A stretch of DNA of 64,000 bases from Bacteroidota bacterium (GTDB taxonomy: Bacteria; Bacteroidota; Bacteroidia; Flavobacteriales; Weeksellaceae). Every line of letters begins with the position of its first letter. Position 1 is the stretch's first letter. This document shows, one piece after another, positions 8,999 to 16,664 of this stretch. The stretch lies in NCBI GenBank assembly GCA_023457935.1, contig JAEXBA010000066.1:25203-89202 (forward strand). Reading direction: 5' to 3'. The notes beneath the pieces were generated by a model. It had not been told where the DNA came from. It saw only the letters and a list, made by a program, of their open reading frames with translations, and made no database searches. The position numbers and the translations under genes are program-made.

Positions 8999-10592
8999 AT
9001 GAAAAAGATTTATTCTTTGTTTGCTGTAATGCTGATGGTGTTTACCTTACACGCGCAGGGTACAGAAACTTTTGAGAGTCAAACCACTCTCACCGCGAGC
9101 TATGCTGACGGAACATTCTCAGGTGAAAACAGCAGGCGTAACTGTCAATTTTGTTCATTCAAGAAATGAAGGACTTGGAACAGATGACGATTTTGCTATT
9201 GCTGGAAAGGGGTTAATGTTAAGAAGAGCTAATGAGCCTAGCTCCGTTGAATTTGTAATTCCAAATGGTGTGGGAACATTTACTTTCAGCTATAGGAAAG
9301 CCTTTACCGCCGGTACAAATACCCGAGTTCTTGCCGTTGTAGTAGATGGGGTGGAAACCACAGTAATTCCTGCTTTTGGCGCAGCAGGAAATGATCCAAA
9401 TGTTTACACATCCACTACAACTATTAATAAGCCAGGTTCTGTTAGTGTGAAGATAACGTATCCAGCTGGAACAAGTACTGGTAACAGACAAATCACTATT
9501 GATAATGTTAGTTGGACTGCTGGCTCTTCACAACCTTCACTGTCCACAAGTACTGCAGCACTTGATTTTGGTATAACAACTGTTGGTACAACTTCGGCTT
9601 TACAAACAGTTCAAGTGAATGCATCAAACCTAACATCTGCTCCAACATACACAGTTTCGGGTACTGATGCTGCAATGTTCAGTGCAACCGGTACTTTAAC
9701 TGCAACTGGTGGATCAATGGATGTCACTTTCTCTCCTACCTCTGAGGGAGCAAAATCAGCAGTACTTACTATTACTTCAGGTTCTTTAACCTCAACTGTA
9801 AATCTGTCTGGAACAGCACCTAGCACAAGTAACCCTTACGCTTTAAGTACAGCATCACCTCTCGGATCATTAGCCGAAGACTTTGAAAGTGCTACAGTTA
9901 ACACGTCAACCATGCCAAGTGGCTGGACCAATGTTGCAGTAATGGGCGACAGATTATGGGACATTAAAACTTTTAGCAACAACCAGTATGCGCAGATGTC
10001 TTCTTTCAGCGGCACAGGATCTTATAACACACTTTTGATTTCTCCGGCAGTAAATCTAGACGCAATTATCAAGAATAATGTAACTTTTGACTGGAATTCA
10101 GGATATGCAAACGGAGCAGATCTAAATGTGTATGTCATTCAGTTAGTTAATGGTGTTATGCAGCAAACACAGGTGCATTCTATTAACGATACCACAAATT
10201 CAGGTGGTTATGGTGCAGCATTTAATACTGTAACCTTAGATCTTTCTGCTTTTACAGGGGTTGGATTCCTTGCATTTGAATATGTGGGAACAGCCGGAAT
10301 TACTACAACTACCTATCAGGTTGACAATGTAAACATGCCTGCTAATGCATTGGGGGTTGCTGACATTAACACCGTAAAAGGAAAATTTGTTAAAAACACT
10401 AACGTACAAGAAGAAATCCAATTCGGTTCTAAATCTGACGTTAAAGTGTACAATATGAACGGACAGGTTGTAAAATCTGCTTCTGTTTCTGAAAACAAAA
10501 ACCTTTTTGTTGCCGATCTTCAGCCAGGAATGTATATCGTTACAGGTTCTGTAAACGGACAGCCGGTTTCTCAGAAAATCCTTAAAAAATAA
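8999..10592 (+). pseudogene. T9SS-sorted adhesin-like secreted protein, frameshifted near codon 45
   Basis: The ATG at 8999 gives a signal peptide (MKKIYSLFAVMLMVF..LHAQ) and then TETFESQ...YADGTFSGENS, but this frame stops at 9167-9169. The rest of the protein continues in another frame from about 9133 (AGVTVNFVHSRNEG...). One extra base, or two missing, near 9128-9137 explains the break. Downstream are a choice-of-anchor-D-like Ig module (STAALDFGITTVGT...), a choice-of-anchor-J/cleaved-adhesin-like domain (EDFESATVNTSTMPSGW...) and a T9SS type A C-terminal domain (VKVYNMNGQVV...LQPGMYIV...KILKK). Promoter, signal peptide and sorting domain are intact. It is either a recent mutation, phase variation or a sequencing error. 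The frame open from 9072 lacks a signal peptide, so it is not the native start. Confidence 0.75.
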
Positions 10593-10613
10593 TCTACCAA
10601 GACTATTAATACT

Positions 10614-10643
10614 AAAGCTGCCCAAAATTGGGCAGCTTTTTTT
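10614..10643 (+). terminator. Terminator after the T9SS adhesin-like gene
   Basis: AAAGCTGCCC-AAAATT-GGGCAGCTTT followed by a T tract: a 10-bp perfect stem and a textbook intrinsic terminator. Confidence 0.92.
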
Positions 10644-10669
10644 ATTTTTAGTGAAAAGAACGGACAGAC

Positions 10670-11200
10670 ATGAAAACTGAAGAGCTACTCAACAACCTAC
10701 TGAAAAGTACTGAAAACCATATCAGCCGCGTCAGGACTTTCCTGCAGCAGGAAGACGAAATTAATCAGCGTAAAAGCGGAGAACAGTGGTCAGCGCTGGA
10801 ATGTTTTGACCATCTTAACCTGTATTTTGATTTCTACCTTCCGCATTTAACAAAACAGATCGAAAAATCAGGATCGCAACCGAAAGATGATTTCAGGCCT
10901 GGAATCATTGGAAACTATTTTGCTGAATCGATGCTCGTAAAACCAGCAATGAAGAAAATGAAAACTCCGAAAGATAAAAATCCGGCAGGCAAAAATCTGG
11001 ACCGGCAAACGGTTTCTGTATTGATAAAGAATCTTGAAAAACTGGCCCTACTGACTGAACAGGCTAGAAACGTGAATCTGGAAAAAACGAAAATTCCGGT
11101 TTCGATCTCAAAACTGATCAGATTAAAACTGGGTGATGCATTACGCTTCATCGTTAACCATAATGAAAGGCATCTGCAACAGGCCGAAAGAGCAGTTTAA
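10670..11200 (+). CDS. DinB-like putative metal-dependent hydrolase
   Basis: 176 residues forming a DinB/YfiT-type four-helix bundle. Motifs seen: WSALECFDHLNLYFDFYLPHL (about residues 42-62) with the first metal-ligand His, and NHNERHLQQ (about 163-171) with the later His ligands. No signal peptide. Members include thiol transferases and many uncharacterised stress-linked proteins; this one cannot be assigned a reaction. It stands alone between two strong terminators. Confidence 0.85.
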   Translation: MKTEELLNNLLKSTENHISRVRTFLQQEDEINQRKSGEQWSALECFDHLNLYFDFYLPHLTKQIEKSGSQPKDDFRPGIIGNYFAESMLVKPAMKKMKTPKDKNPAGKNLDRQTVSVLIKNLEKLALLTEQARNVNLEKTKIPVSISKLIRLKLGDALRFIVNHNERHLQQAERAV

Positions 11201-11224
11201 CAGAAAAAATCTAGTCATCATAAC

Positions 11225-11252
11225 AAAAAAAATGCGTCATCTGACGCATTTT
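11225..11252. terminator. Bidirectional terminator
   Basis: AAAATGCGTCA-TC-TGACGCATTTT between the convergent DinB-like gene and the reprolysin gene; A and T tracts on both sides. Confidence 0.9.
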
Positions 11253-11272
11253 CCCAGGTATTTTAACCTCTG

Positions 11273-13459
11273 TTATCTTTTGATAATCAGTTTTTCGCTG
11301 TGCGACTGTCCGTTTTCAAAAAGTAACTGAAGAATATAATTTCCGGTTTGATAGCCATTCAGCTTAATTATTCCGGAAGCATCCAGTTTACCTTTTTTCA
11401 CCATCCTTCCTGAAACATCAGTAATCTGATAACCCACATTCTTCAAAGACTTTGGTAATTCCACAGTTACTTCATGGGAAGCAGGATTTGGATAAATCCG
11501 GAACTGATCCGCAACAGTTTCATTGGTTGCCAATGCGCCGGTAATACTGAAAGGTGAAGAATTCAAAGCATAGAAAATATTTCCGACCGCACGCACCATA
11601 ATCCTTGCATTCGAAGCATTACTGTCAGGCAAAACCACCGACTGTGAACCGTCATTTGGTGTATTTGCCGCCAATACGGTATTGAAAGTGAGTCCGCCGT
11701 CGGTTGAAAGCACGATATCCACATTCTGTGTTGCGATGGTTCCGGCATTCGTTCCCGCAACATTCCAGGTCACCGTTGTCGGAGCGTTGGCAGGATAAGA
11801 AGTATTGGCCGAATGTGAAGTAACCTTAAAAGGGCCGTCATTGGTAACCGTAACGACCATTGCATCTTTCGCAGACTGCCCGCTTCCAGCAACGTTATCG
11901 CTGACCAAAAGGTTAAAATTCAGGGTCCTGGCAACACTTGGTGTCACTTCCCAGGCTGGCGTAAGGTTATTGGCTACAACGCTGGCCAGTTCAGGAAAAT
12001 AGCGTTTTGGTGAATTTGAAGGTATTCTTGAACGGTAAACCGGTCCGGCTGTTGCTGTAGAAACCGGCGGCTGTACATTGCTTTGGCTGTCATACTGTTC
12101 CCACAGGTAAGTAAGAGGATTTCCGTCGGGATCAGAACCTGTGCCTGTAAGGACAAAAGCTGTTCCTTTGGGAATGGAATAATCGGAACCTGCATTCGCT
12201 GCCGGAACATTATTTCCTGTAACTATTGCCGCTGCACAGGTATTTCCGGCTCCGGCAATGAAATTATACATTTCAGTTACATTTACAGCGTGAAAATAAG
12301 GATCACTGTTGAACTGAATATCATTTACTCCACAGATTCCTGCATAGGCCATGATTGTAGTTCCACCACCCGGTTCCATTGCAGTGCTGCTGTTGGTATT
12401 ACCTGAACAAGCTCCGGTATTTCCGCGGAACGAATGATTGCCGCCAAACTGATGCCCCATTTCGTGCGCTACATAATCAACATCAAAAGGATCGCCCACA
12501 GGAGCGCCGGAACCTGTTACTCCACGCGCTTTGACACTGTTTGCACAAACTGACTGCAGATACGCCACTCCTCCACTGTTGGTTCCGAAAACATGGCCAA
12601 TATCATAATTGGCACTTCCGATTACATTATCAAGCGTGGTTTGATTCTGACTGAGCATTGCGCTGGCATTTCCGTTTGTATAAGGATCGGTATTCGCATT
12701 GGTATAAACAATCTGGTTGTTGTTACCCACCATCACCATTCTCACCGAAAAAGTTTTTTCATAAATACCGTTCACCCTTGTCATGGTTGTAGCCATTGCT
12801 GATATTGCCAACGGTACGGTTCCACCATGAAAAATGGTGTACTCCGCTGTGCCGGCCACTGCTAGACGAAAGGTTCTGCGCAAACCGTCCTGAACCAGCG
12901 GCGCTTTCATCAGTACAGACTGGTCAGCCGCCGCCAGACTTTCTTTAACGCCACACTCAAAACGGGCGGTGTTCCTGATATCATTTCTTTTATAAATAAT
13001 ATTTAAGCTATTATCCGCAGAATAGCTGTCGAGATAACTAATCTGCCAGCCGTCAAAATACATAACATGCATTCCCTGCTGCGGTGAAATGCTGAACCGT
13101 ACAGTATTGGCCTTATTTCCTTTCTGCCATCCCATATACGAGCGGATTTCCGGAAATTTTGCCTGCAGCTCAGGTTCCATTACCGGTGCTTCCTGAACGA
13201 TATAAGTGCGGATATTCCCATCGGAATCCGGAAATTTGACCGTAAAATCTTCTCTTTTCGATGCTTCATCCGGAGCATTTGACAGTTCCACTCTAATCTT
13301 CTCGAAATCCAGATGATAAAGCAGATATTTGTCCGGTATATTCTGACGGACCCGAAGCTCAGTTGAACGGACATTTTCCGTTTTTGACCAGTAATTTTTC
13401 TGGCCAAACACCATTACCGCTGCAGTAAACAGCAGTAAAGCAGTAATTTTTGTTTTCAT
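11273..13459 (-). CDS. T9SS-secreted reprolysin-like zinc metalloprotease
   Basis: 728 residues. Signal peptide (MKTKITALLLFTAAVMVFGQ), a propeptide of about 180 residues, then an M12B-type catalytic domain. This has the extended zinc motif HEMGHQFGGNH (about 338-348) and a downstream Met-turn region (GGGTTIMAYAGICG). Next come an Ig/cadherin-like module (ANAGSDYSIPKGTAFVLTGTGSDPDGNPLTY) and beta domains. The end is a T9SS type A sorting domain (FRIYPNPASHEVTVELP...GNYILQLLF...KLIIKR). It is probably released at the cell surface to digest proteins. The gene starts 2 bp after a small lipoprotein gene, so the two form an operon. Confidence 0.93.
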   Translation of the reverse strand: MKTKITALLLFTAAVMVFGQKNYWSKTENVRSTELRVRQNIPDKYLLYHLDFEKIRVELSNAPDEASKREDFTVKFPDSDGNIRTYIVQEAPVMEPELQAKFPEIRSYMGWQKGNKANTVRFSISPQQGMHVMYFDGWQISYLDSYSADNSLNIIYKRNDIRNTARFECGVKESLAAADQSVLMKAPLVQDGLRRTFRLAVAGTAEYTIFHGGTVPLAISAMATTMTRVNGIYEKTFSVRMVMVGNNNQIVYTNANTDPYTNGNASAMLSQNQTTLDNVIGSANYDIGHVFGTNSGGVAYLQSVCANSVKARGVTGSGAPVGDPFDVDYVAHEMGHQFGGNHSFRGNTGACSGNTNSSTAMEPGGGTTIMAYAGICGVNDIQFNSDPYFHAVNVTEMYNFIAGAGNTCAAAIVTGNNVPAANAGSDYSIPKGTAFVLTGTGSDPDGNPLTYLWEQYDSQSNVQPPVSTATAGPVYRSRIPSNSPKRYFPELASVVANNLTPAWEVTPSVARTLNFNLLVSDNVAGSGQSAKDAMVVTVTNDGPFKVTSHSANTSYPANAPTTVTWNVAGTNAGTIATQNVDIVLSTDGGLTFNTVLAANTPNDGSQSVVLPDSNASNARIMVRAVGNIFYALNSSPFSITGALATNETVADQFRIYPNPASHEVTVELPKSLKNVGYQITDVSGRMVKKGKLDASGIIKLNGYQTGNYILQLLFENGQSHSEKLIIKR

Positions 13460-13461
13460 GA

Positions 13462-13914
13462 TCAGTTATAATTAATTTTTATGTCTTTCACGCTGATTCT
13501 TTCAAAAACCCGGATCAAAACATTTGGTGTCTGCCGCAATCCGCGCTGTATCTGTGGATCATCAAAAGGTTTCACATCAATATAGAGAATACTGTTCTTC
13601 ATTTCCAGCTTTTGTATTTCAATGTCGTTTGTTGATTTCAGTACCGGTTTAATGATCAGGTAGGTTTCATTTTCAAGCACAGTAGGAATCGGCGACATTT
13701 TGCTGCTGCTGTTCCTGCTGTGAATTAATCTGAATACATCATCCATTTTTTGCTGACTGCCGATCACCAAAAAAGGCTTGTCCGTCAGCGAAAAACGGTA
13801 ATGGTGACGGTCTTCGAACATGAGTTCCTGCCCTTCCTTCTGGCCGGAAGATTCTGCAAACTGTGATGAGCAGCTCACAATCATTAATAACAGGTATCCA
13901 AGAAAAAAATTCAT
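13462..13914 (-). CDS. Small putative lipoprotein co-transcribed with the reprolysin gene
   Basis: I choose the internal ATG at 13914, giving 150 residues, because it yields a clean lipoprotein signal (MNFFLGYLLLMIVSC|SS). The frame is open to 13953, but that extension is not signal-like. The mature part has no domain I recognise; it is charged and beta-rich (HHYRFSLTDKPFLVIGSQQ, SILYIDVKPFDDPQIQRG). It sits directly upstream of the T9SS metalloprotease with a 2-bp gap. A role tied to that protease (immunity, inhibition, folding) is possible but only inferred. Confidence 0.7.
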   Translation of the reverse strand: MNFFLGYLLLMIVSCSSQFAESSGQKEGQELMFEDRHHYRFSLTDKPFLVIGSQQKMDDVFRLIHSRNSSSKMSPIPTVLENETYLIIKPVLKSTNDIEIQKLEMKNSILYIDVKPFDDPQIQRGLRQTPNVLIRVFERISVKDIKINYN

Positions 13915-13983
13915 TGTTATGGATTTTCTGACGGTTAAAATTAAGCAAAACATGTATACGGAAGCTGAGTTTTAAAAAAATCA

Positions 13984-14016
13984 ACAAAAAAATCCGCCCA
14001 ATTTCTTAAGCGGATT
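13984..14016 (-). terminator. Terminator of sucC
   Basis: The minus strand reads AATCCGC-TTAAGAAATTGG-GCGGATT followed by TTTTTG, 20 nt past the sucC stop. Confidence 0.75.
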
Positions 14017-14035
14017 CAGTTTTATTGAATAAATT

Positions 14036-15229
14036 TTAGTGACCTAAAACCTCTTTTACTTTATTTGCTGCTTCTTCAAGCGTAATTGCTGAGTGAATAG
14101 GAAGACCTGCTTCGTCAATCAGTTTTTTAGCTTCTTCAGCATTGGTTCCCTGAAGTCTTACAATTAGCGGAACCGGGAATTCTCCGATGGATTTGTAAGC
14201 ATCAACAACTCCCTGTGCAACTCTGTCGCAACGAACGATTCCACCGAAAATATTGATTAAGATTGCTTTTACGTTCGGATCTTTCAGAATGATATCGAAA
14301 GCTGTTTTTACTCTCGCAGCATCTGCAGTTCCACCTACGTCAAGGAAGTTTGCAGGATTTCCTCCTGAAAGTTTAATCATGTCCATGGTTGCCATTGCCA
14401 ATCCAGCTCCGTTTACCATACAAGCAACGTCACCATCCAGTTTCACGAAGTTCAGTCCGGCTTCACCAGCTTCAACATCCATTGGATCTTCTTCTCTTGT
14501 ATCGCGAAGTTCAGCAAGATCTTTGTGTCTGTACAATCCGTTTCCGTCCAAAGTTACTTTAGCATCAACTGCAATAATTTTATCATCAGAAGTTTTCAAA
14601 ACCGGGTTGATTTCGAAAAGTGATGCATCAATTCCTACATAAGCGTTGTAAAGAGAAGTGATGAATTTTTTGAATTCTTTATTTGCCTGTCCCTGAAGAC
14701 CAAGGTTGAACGCAATTTTGTTTGCCTGGAAAGGAAGAAGTCCCAATGCAGGATCAATAGTTTCTTTGTGAATAAGGTGTGGCGTAACTTCGGCAACATG
14801 CTCAATATCCATTCCACCTTCAGTAGAATAAACTACTGTGTTTTTTCCCTGCGCTCTGTCCAAAAGGATAGAAACATAGAATTCTTTTGTTTCGTTTTCG
14901 CCAGGATAATATACATCTTCAGCAACCAGAACAGAGTTTACCTTTTTACCTTCAGCGGAAGTTTGAGGCGTAACCAACTGCATACCGATGATGTTCTGTG
15001 CGTTTTCTTTCAGTTTATCCATATTCGGAGAAAACTTTACACCACCGCCTTTTCCGCGTCCACCTGCGTGAACCTGAGCTTTTACAACCCAACCTTCGGC
15101 TCCGGTCATTTCTTTCAGTTTGTTGGCTGCCTCTACAGCTTCATCAACATTATTGGCCACAAAACCTCTCTGGATGGTAACACCGTACTTTGATAAAATC
15201 TCTTTAGACTGATACTCGTGAAGATTCAT
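14036..15229 (-). CDS. sucC: Succinyl-CoA ligase (ADP-forming) subunit beta
   Basis: 397 residues, standard length. With SucD it converts succinyl-CoA to succinate with substrate-level phosphorylation in the TCA cycle. Seen: the N-terminus MNLHEYQSKEILSKYGV, the ATP-grasp lysine region (WVVKAQVHAGGRGKGGGVK), LFEINPVLKTSD and the C-terminal CoA-ligase domain (FLDVGGTADAARVKTAFDIIL, ILINIFGGIVRCDRVA). sucD is not adjacent, a common arrangement in flavobacteria. A TAAATTTG box lies 40 nt upstream of the ATG. Confidence 0.97.
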   Translation of the reverse strand: MNLHEYQSKEILSKYGVTIQRGFVANNVDEAVEAANKLKEMTGAEGWVVKAQVHAGGRGKGGGVKFSPNMDKLKENAQNIIGMQLVTPQTSAEGKKVNSVLVAEDVYYPGENETKEFYVSILLDRAQGKNTVVYSTEGGMDIEHVAEVTPHLIHKETIDPALGLLPFQANKIAFNLGLQGQANKEFKKFITSLYNAYVGIDASLFEINPVLKTSDDKIIAVDAKVTLDGNGLYRHKDLAELRDTREEDPMDVEAGEAGLNFVKLDGDVACMVNGAGLAMATMDMIKLSGGNPANFLDVGGTADAARVKTAFDIILKDPNVKAILINIFGGIVRCDRVAQGVVDAYKSIGEFPVPLIVRLQGTNAEEAKKLIDEAGLPIHSAITLEEAANKVKEVLGH

Positions 15230-15268
15230 AATATTTTAATTAGATTTTTGATTTTCTTTTAAGATTCA

Positions 15269-15276
15269 CAAATTTA
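15269..15276 (-). promoter_or_regulatory. -7 box upstream of sucC
   Basis: The minus strand reads TAAATTTG, a full TAnnTTTG match about 40 nt before the ATG. No convincing -33 TTG was seen. Confidence 0.5.
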
Positions 15277-15327
15277 CAAAAAAGATGGAAGATGAGCGCG
15301 CGTGAAGTGAGTTTTTTGAGGTTGAAA

Positions 15328-15585
15328 TCAATACCGTCGTCCTACATCTTTACAAACCTGCAGCAAATCTTCGGGCATTTTGGAAAAAGTTCCCTGCTCA
15401 TAATATTCATCTGAATGCGGAATGTAAACGGAATAGGCTTTTCCAAATGGAATCAGCGGAATAAAGAACAGCTCAAAATACTTTTTGTAAACTGTGATGA
15501 CGGCATTCACCTCAAAACCGTTTCTGTAGATTTTGCGGATTTCTTTGCCAACCGGCTTTTTATTGAATCCGAAGATGAAAAACAC
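15328..15585 (-). CDS. Short zinc-ribbon-like protein lacking its cysteines
   Basis: 85 residues with a GTG start (MFFIFGFNKK...). The opening MFFIFGF and the middle YFELFFIPLIPFGKAYSVYIP resemble the zinc-ribbon 15 family, in which two CxxC pairs flank such a segment. Here only one Cys is present, near the C-terminus (LQVCKDV), so metal binding is probably lost. It follows the DUF423 gene on the minus strand with a heptamer repeat filling the gap. Function unknown. Confidence 0.65.
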   Translation of the reverse strand: MFFIFGFNKKPVGKEIRKIYRNGFEVNAVITVYKKYFELFFIPLIPFGKAYSVYIPHSDEYYEQGTFSKMPEDLLQVCKDVGRRY

Positions 15586-15599
15586 TTTCTTTCAGTTTT

Positions 15600-15627
15600 G
15601 AGTGATGAATGATGAGTGATGAGTTAT
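15600..15627. repeat. Heptamer tandem array (GAGTGAT)4
   Basis: Four consecutive units: GAGTGAT, GAATGAT, GAGTGAT, GAGTTAT. On the minus strand the array begins immediately after the TAA stop of the DUF423 gene (stop at 15628-15630). Confidence 0.85.
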
Positions 15628-16014
15628 TTACACTTTATATTTTACGAAATAAAGAATCAGCATTACCCAGGAGATAATCATTAAAACGCCGCCGATTGGT
15701 GTAATTGGACCGAGAAAACTCAGTTTCACGCCCCAATGTTGCTGAAACGAAAGGAAATAAATGGATACCGAGAACAGAAAAGTTCCGATAATCATTAACC
15801 AGGATATCCAGTTTTCAGATTTGGTTTCGAATTTTAAAATGTAACCTACAATCAGCAGAAAAAACGCAGCGTACATCTGATAACGAACTCCGGATTCAAA
15901 ACTTTCAAGTTTCTCCGGTGAAAGAATTTTCCTGAATGCATGCGCGCCAAACGCTCCTAAAATTACCGAAAGCAGTCCGTAAACCGCACCAATTACCAAT
16001 GTTAATGTTTTCAT
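15628..16014 (-). CDS. DUF423 family small integral membrane protein
   Basis: 128 residues with four predicted membrane segments. The family hallmark GVYGLLSVILGAFGAHAF-like opening is seen as VIGAVYGLLSVILGAFGAHAF, with the SFESGVRYQMYAAFF helix and the C-terminal GPITPIGGVLMIISWVMLI. Function of the family is not established. It starts 2 bp after the stop of a 55-residue membrane protein gene, suggesting co-transcription. Confidence 0.88.
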   Translation of the reverse strand: MKTLTLVIGAVYGLLSVILGAFGAHAFRKILSPEKLESFESGVRYQMYAAFFLLIVGYILKFETKSENWISWLMIIGTFLFSVSIYFLSFQQHWGVKLSFLGPITPIGGVLMIISWVMLILYFVKYKV

Positions 16015-16016
16015 TT

Positions 16017-16184
16017 TTACTTGTTATAATCAATAAATATTTTTCCTAATAAAGTCAGAATTCCGAGAATTATCAAAATGGTTGACATTTTTCGTGAAGA
16101 ATCCCAACGCGGATCTTTGCTGAATTTAATCACCAAACCCAAAACGATAAAAATTACGGGAAGGATGTATTGTAAATAGCTCAT
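16017..16184 (-). CDS. 55-residue membrane protein upstream of DUF423
   Basis: Read directly from the minus strand: ATG at 16184, stop at 16017. Two hydrophobic segments (about residues 6-20, YILPVIFIVLGLVI, and 34-51, STILIILGILTLLGKIF) flank a charged loop (KFSKDPRWDSSRKM), the pattern of a small two-helix inner-membrane protein. The stop is 2 bp from the DUF423 start. Composition and coupling make it a likely real gene; no function is known. Confidence 0.65.
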   Translation of the reverse strand: MSYLQYILPVIFIVLGLVIKFSKDPRWDSSRKMSTILIILGILTLLGKIFIDYNK

Positions 16185-16191
16185 TTCTAAC

Positions 16192-16219
16192 AATTACGAA
16201 TTATTAATTACGAATTACG
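16192..16219. repeat. Heptamer tandem array AATTACG downstream of the first four-helix-bundle gene
   Basis: Units AATTACG, AATTATT, AATTACG, AATTACG. On the minus strand the array includes the TAA stop codon of the four-helix-bundle gene in its first unit (CG-TAA-TT). Confidence 0.8.
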
Positions 16220-16586
16220 ATGAAGCAATTCCGAGTTTTGTTTTTAAAGTTTTCTGTATAGAACCGATGATGCGGGCAATTTCATCCGCATTCCGCAATA
16301 ATTCGGTTCCTTCTTTTTCATCCAGATAATTGGAATGTAATAAAAGTTTAATCCAATAAACCGTTTCGCGGATTTCTTTGTACGCAATGGTAATTTTCGA
16401 AAAAAAATCACGGTCGCTTTGTGCACCAATCGCTTCTTCAATGTTTGCTCCAACGGAAGTTCCGCTTCTTAGAAGCTGTTTCGACATTACGAATTCCTTC
16501 TTTTCAGCAGACAGAATTTTATAAGCTGAAATCACGTTCAGCGCAAAATCAAAACTTTTCTGCTGTATAATATTATCCGTTCTCAA
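16215..16586 (-). CDS. Four-helix-bundle protein (S23/TIGR02436 type), copy A
   Basis: 123 residues from a TTG start; no ATG is available. Typical family motifs: RTDNIIQQKSFDFALNVI, QLLRSGTSVGANIEEAIGAQSDRDFFSKITIAYKE and RETVYWIKLLL. The family was first described from ORFs in intervening sequences of bacterial 23S rRNA and is also related to diversity-generating-retroelement accessory proteins; its biochemical role is unclear. The frame is open upstream (ELLKDFLL) to an ATT at 16619 inside a heptamer array, so the true start may lie there. The gene is bracketed by heptamer arrays on both sides. Confidence 0.8.
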   Translation of the reverse strand: MRTDNIIQQKSFDFALNVISAYKILSAEKKEFVMSKQLLRSGTSVGANIEEAIGAQSDRDFFSKITIAYKEIRETVYWIKLLLHSNYLDEKEGTELLRNADEIARIIGSIQKTLKTKLGIASS

Positions 16587-16600
16587 AAGGAAATCTTTTA

Positions 16601-16664
16601 GTAATTCGTAGTTTCTAATTAATAATGAAAGTTAACGTAATTCGTAATTTCTCATTCGTAATTA
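16601..16664. repeat. Heptamer tandem array between HMG-CoA reductase and four-helix-bundle genes
   Basis: Read on the minus strand it begins at the HMG-CoA reductase stop: TAATTAC, GAATGAG, AAATTAC, GAATTAC, one 8-nt step, TCATTAT, TAATTAG, AAACTAC, GAATTAC. It is the inverted partner of the AATTACG array at 16192-16219. Confidence 0.8.
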
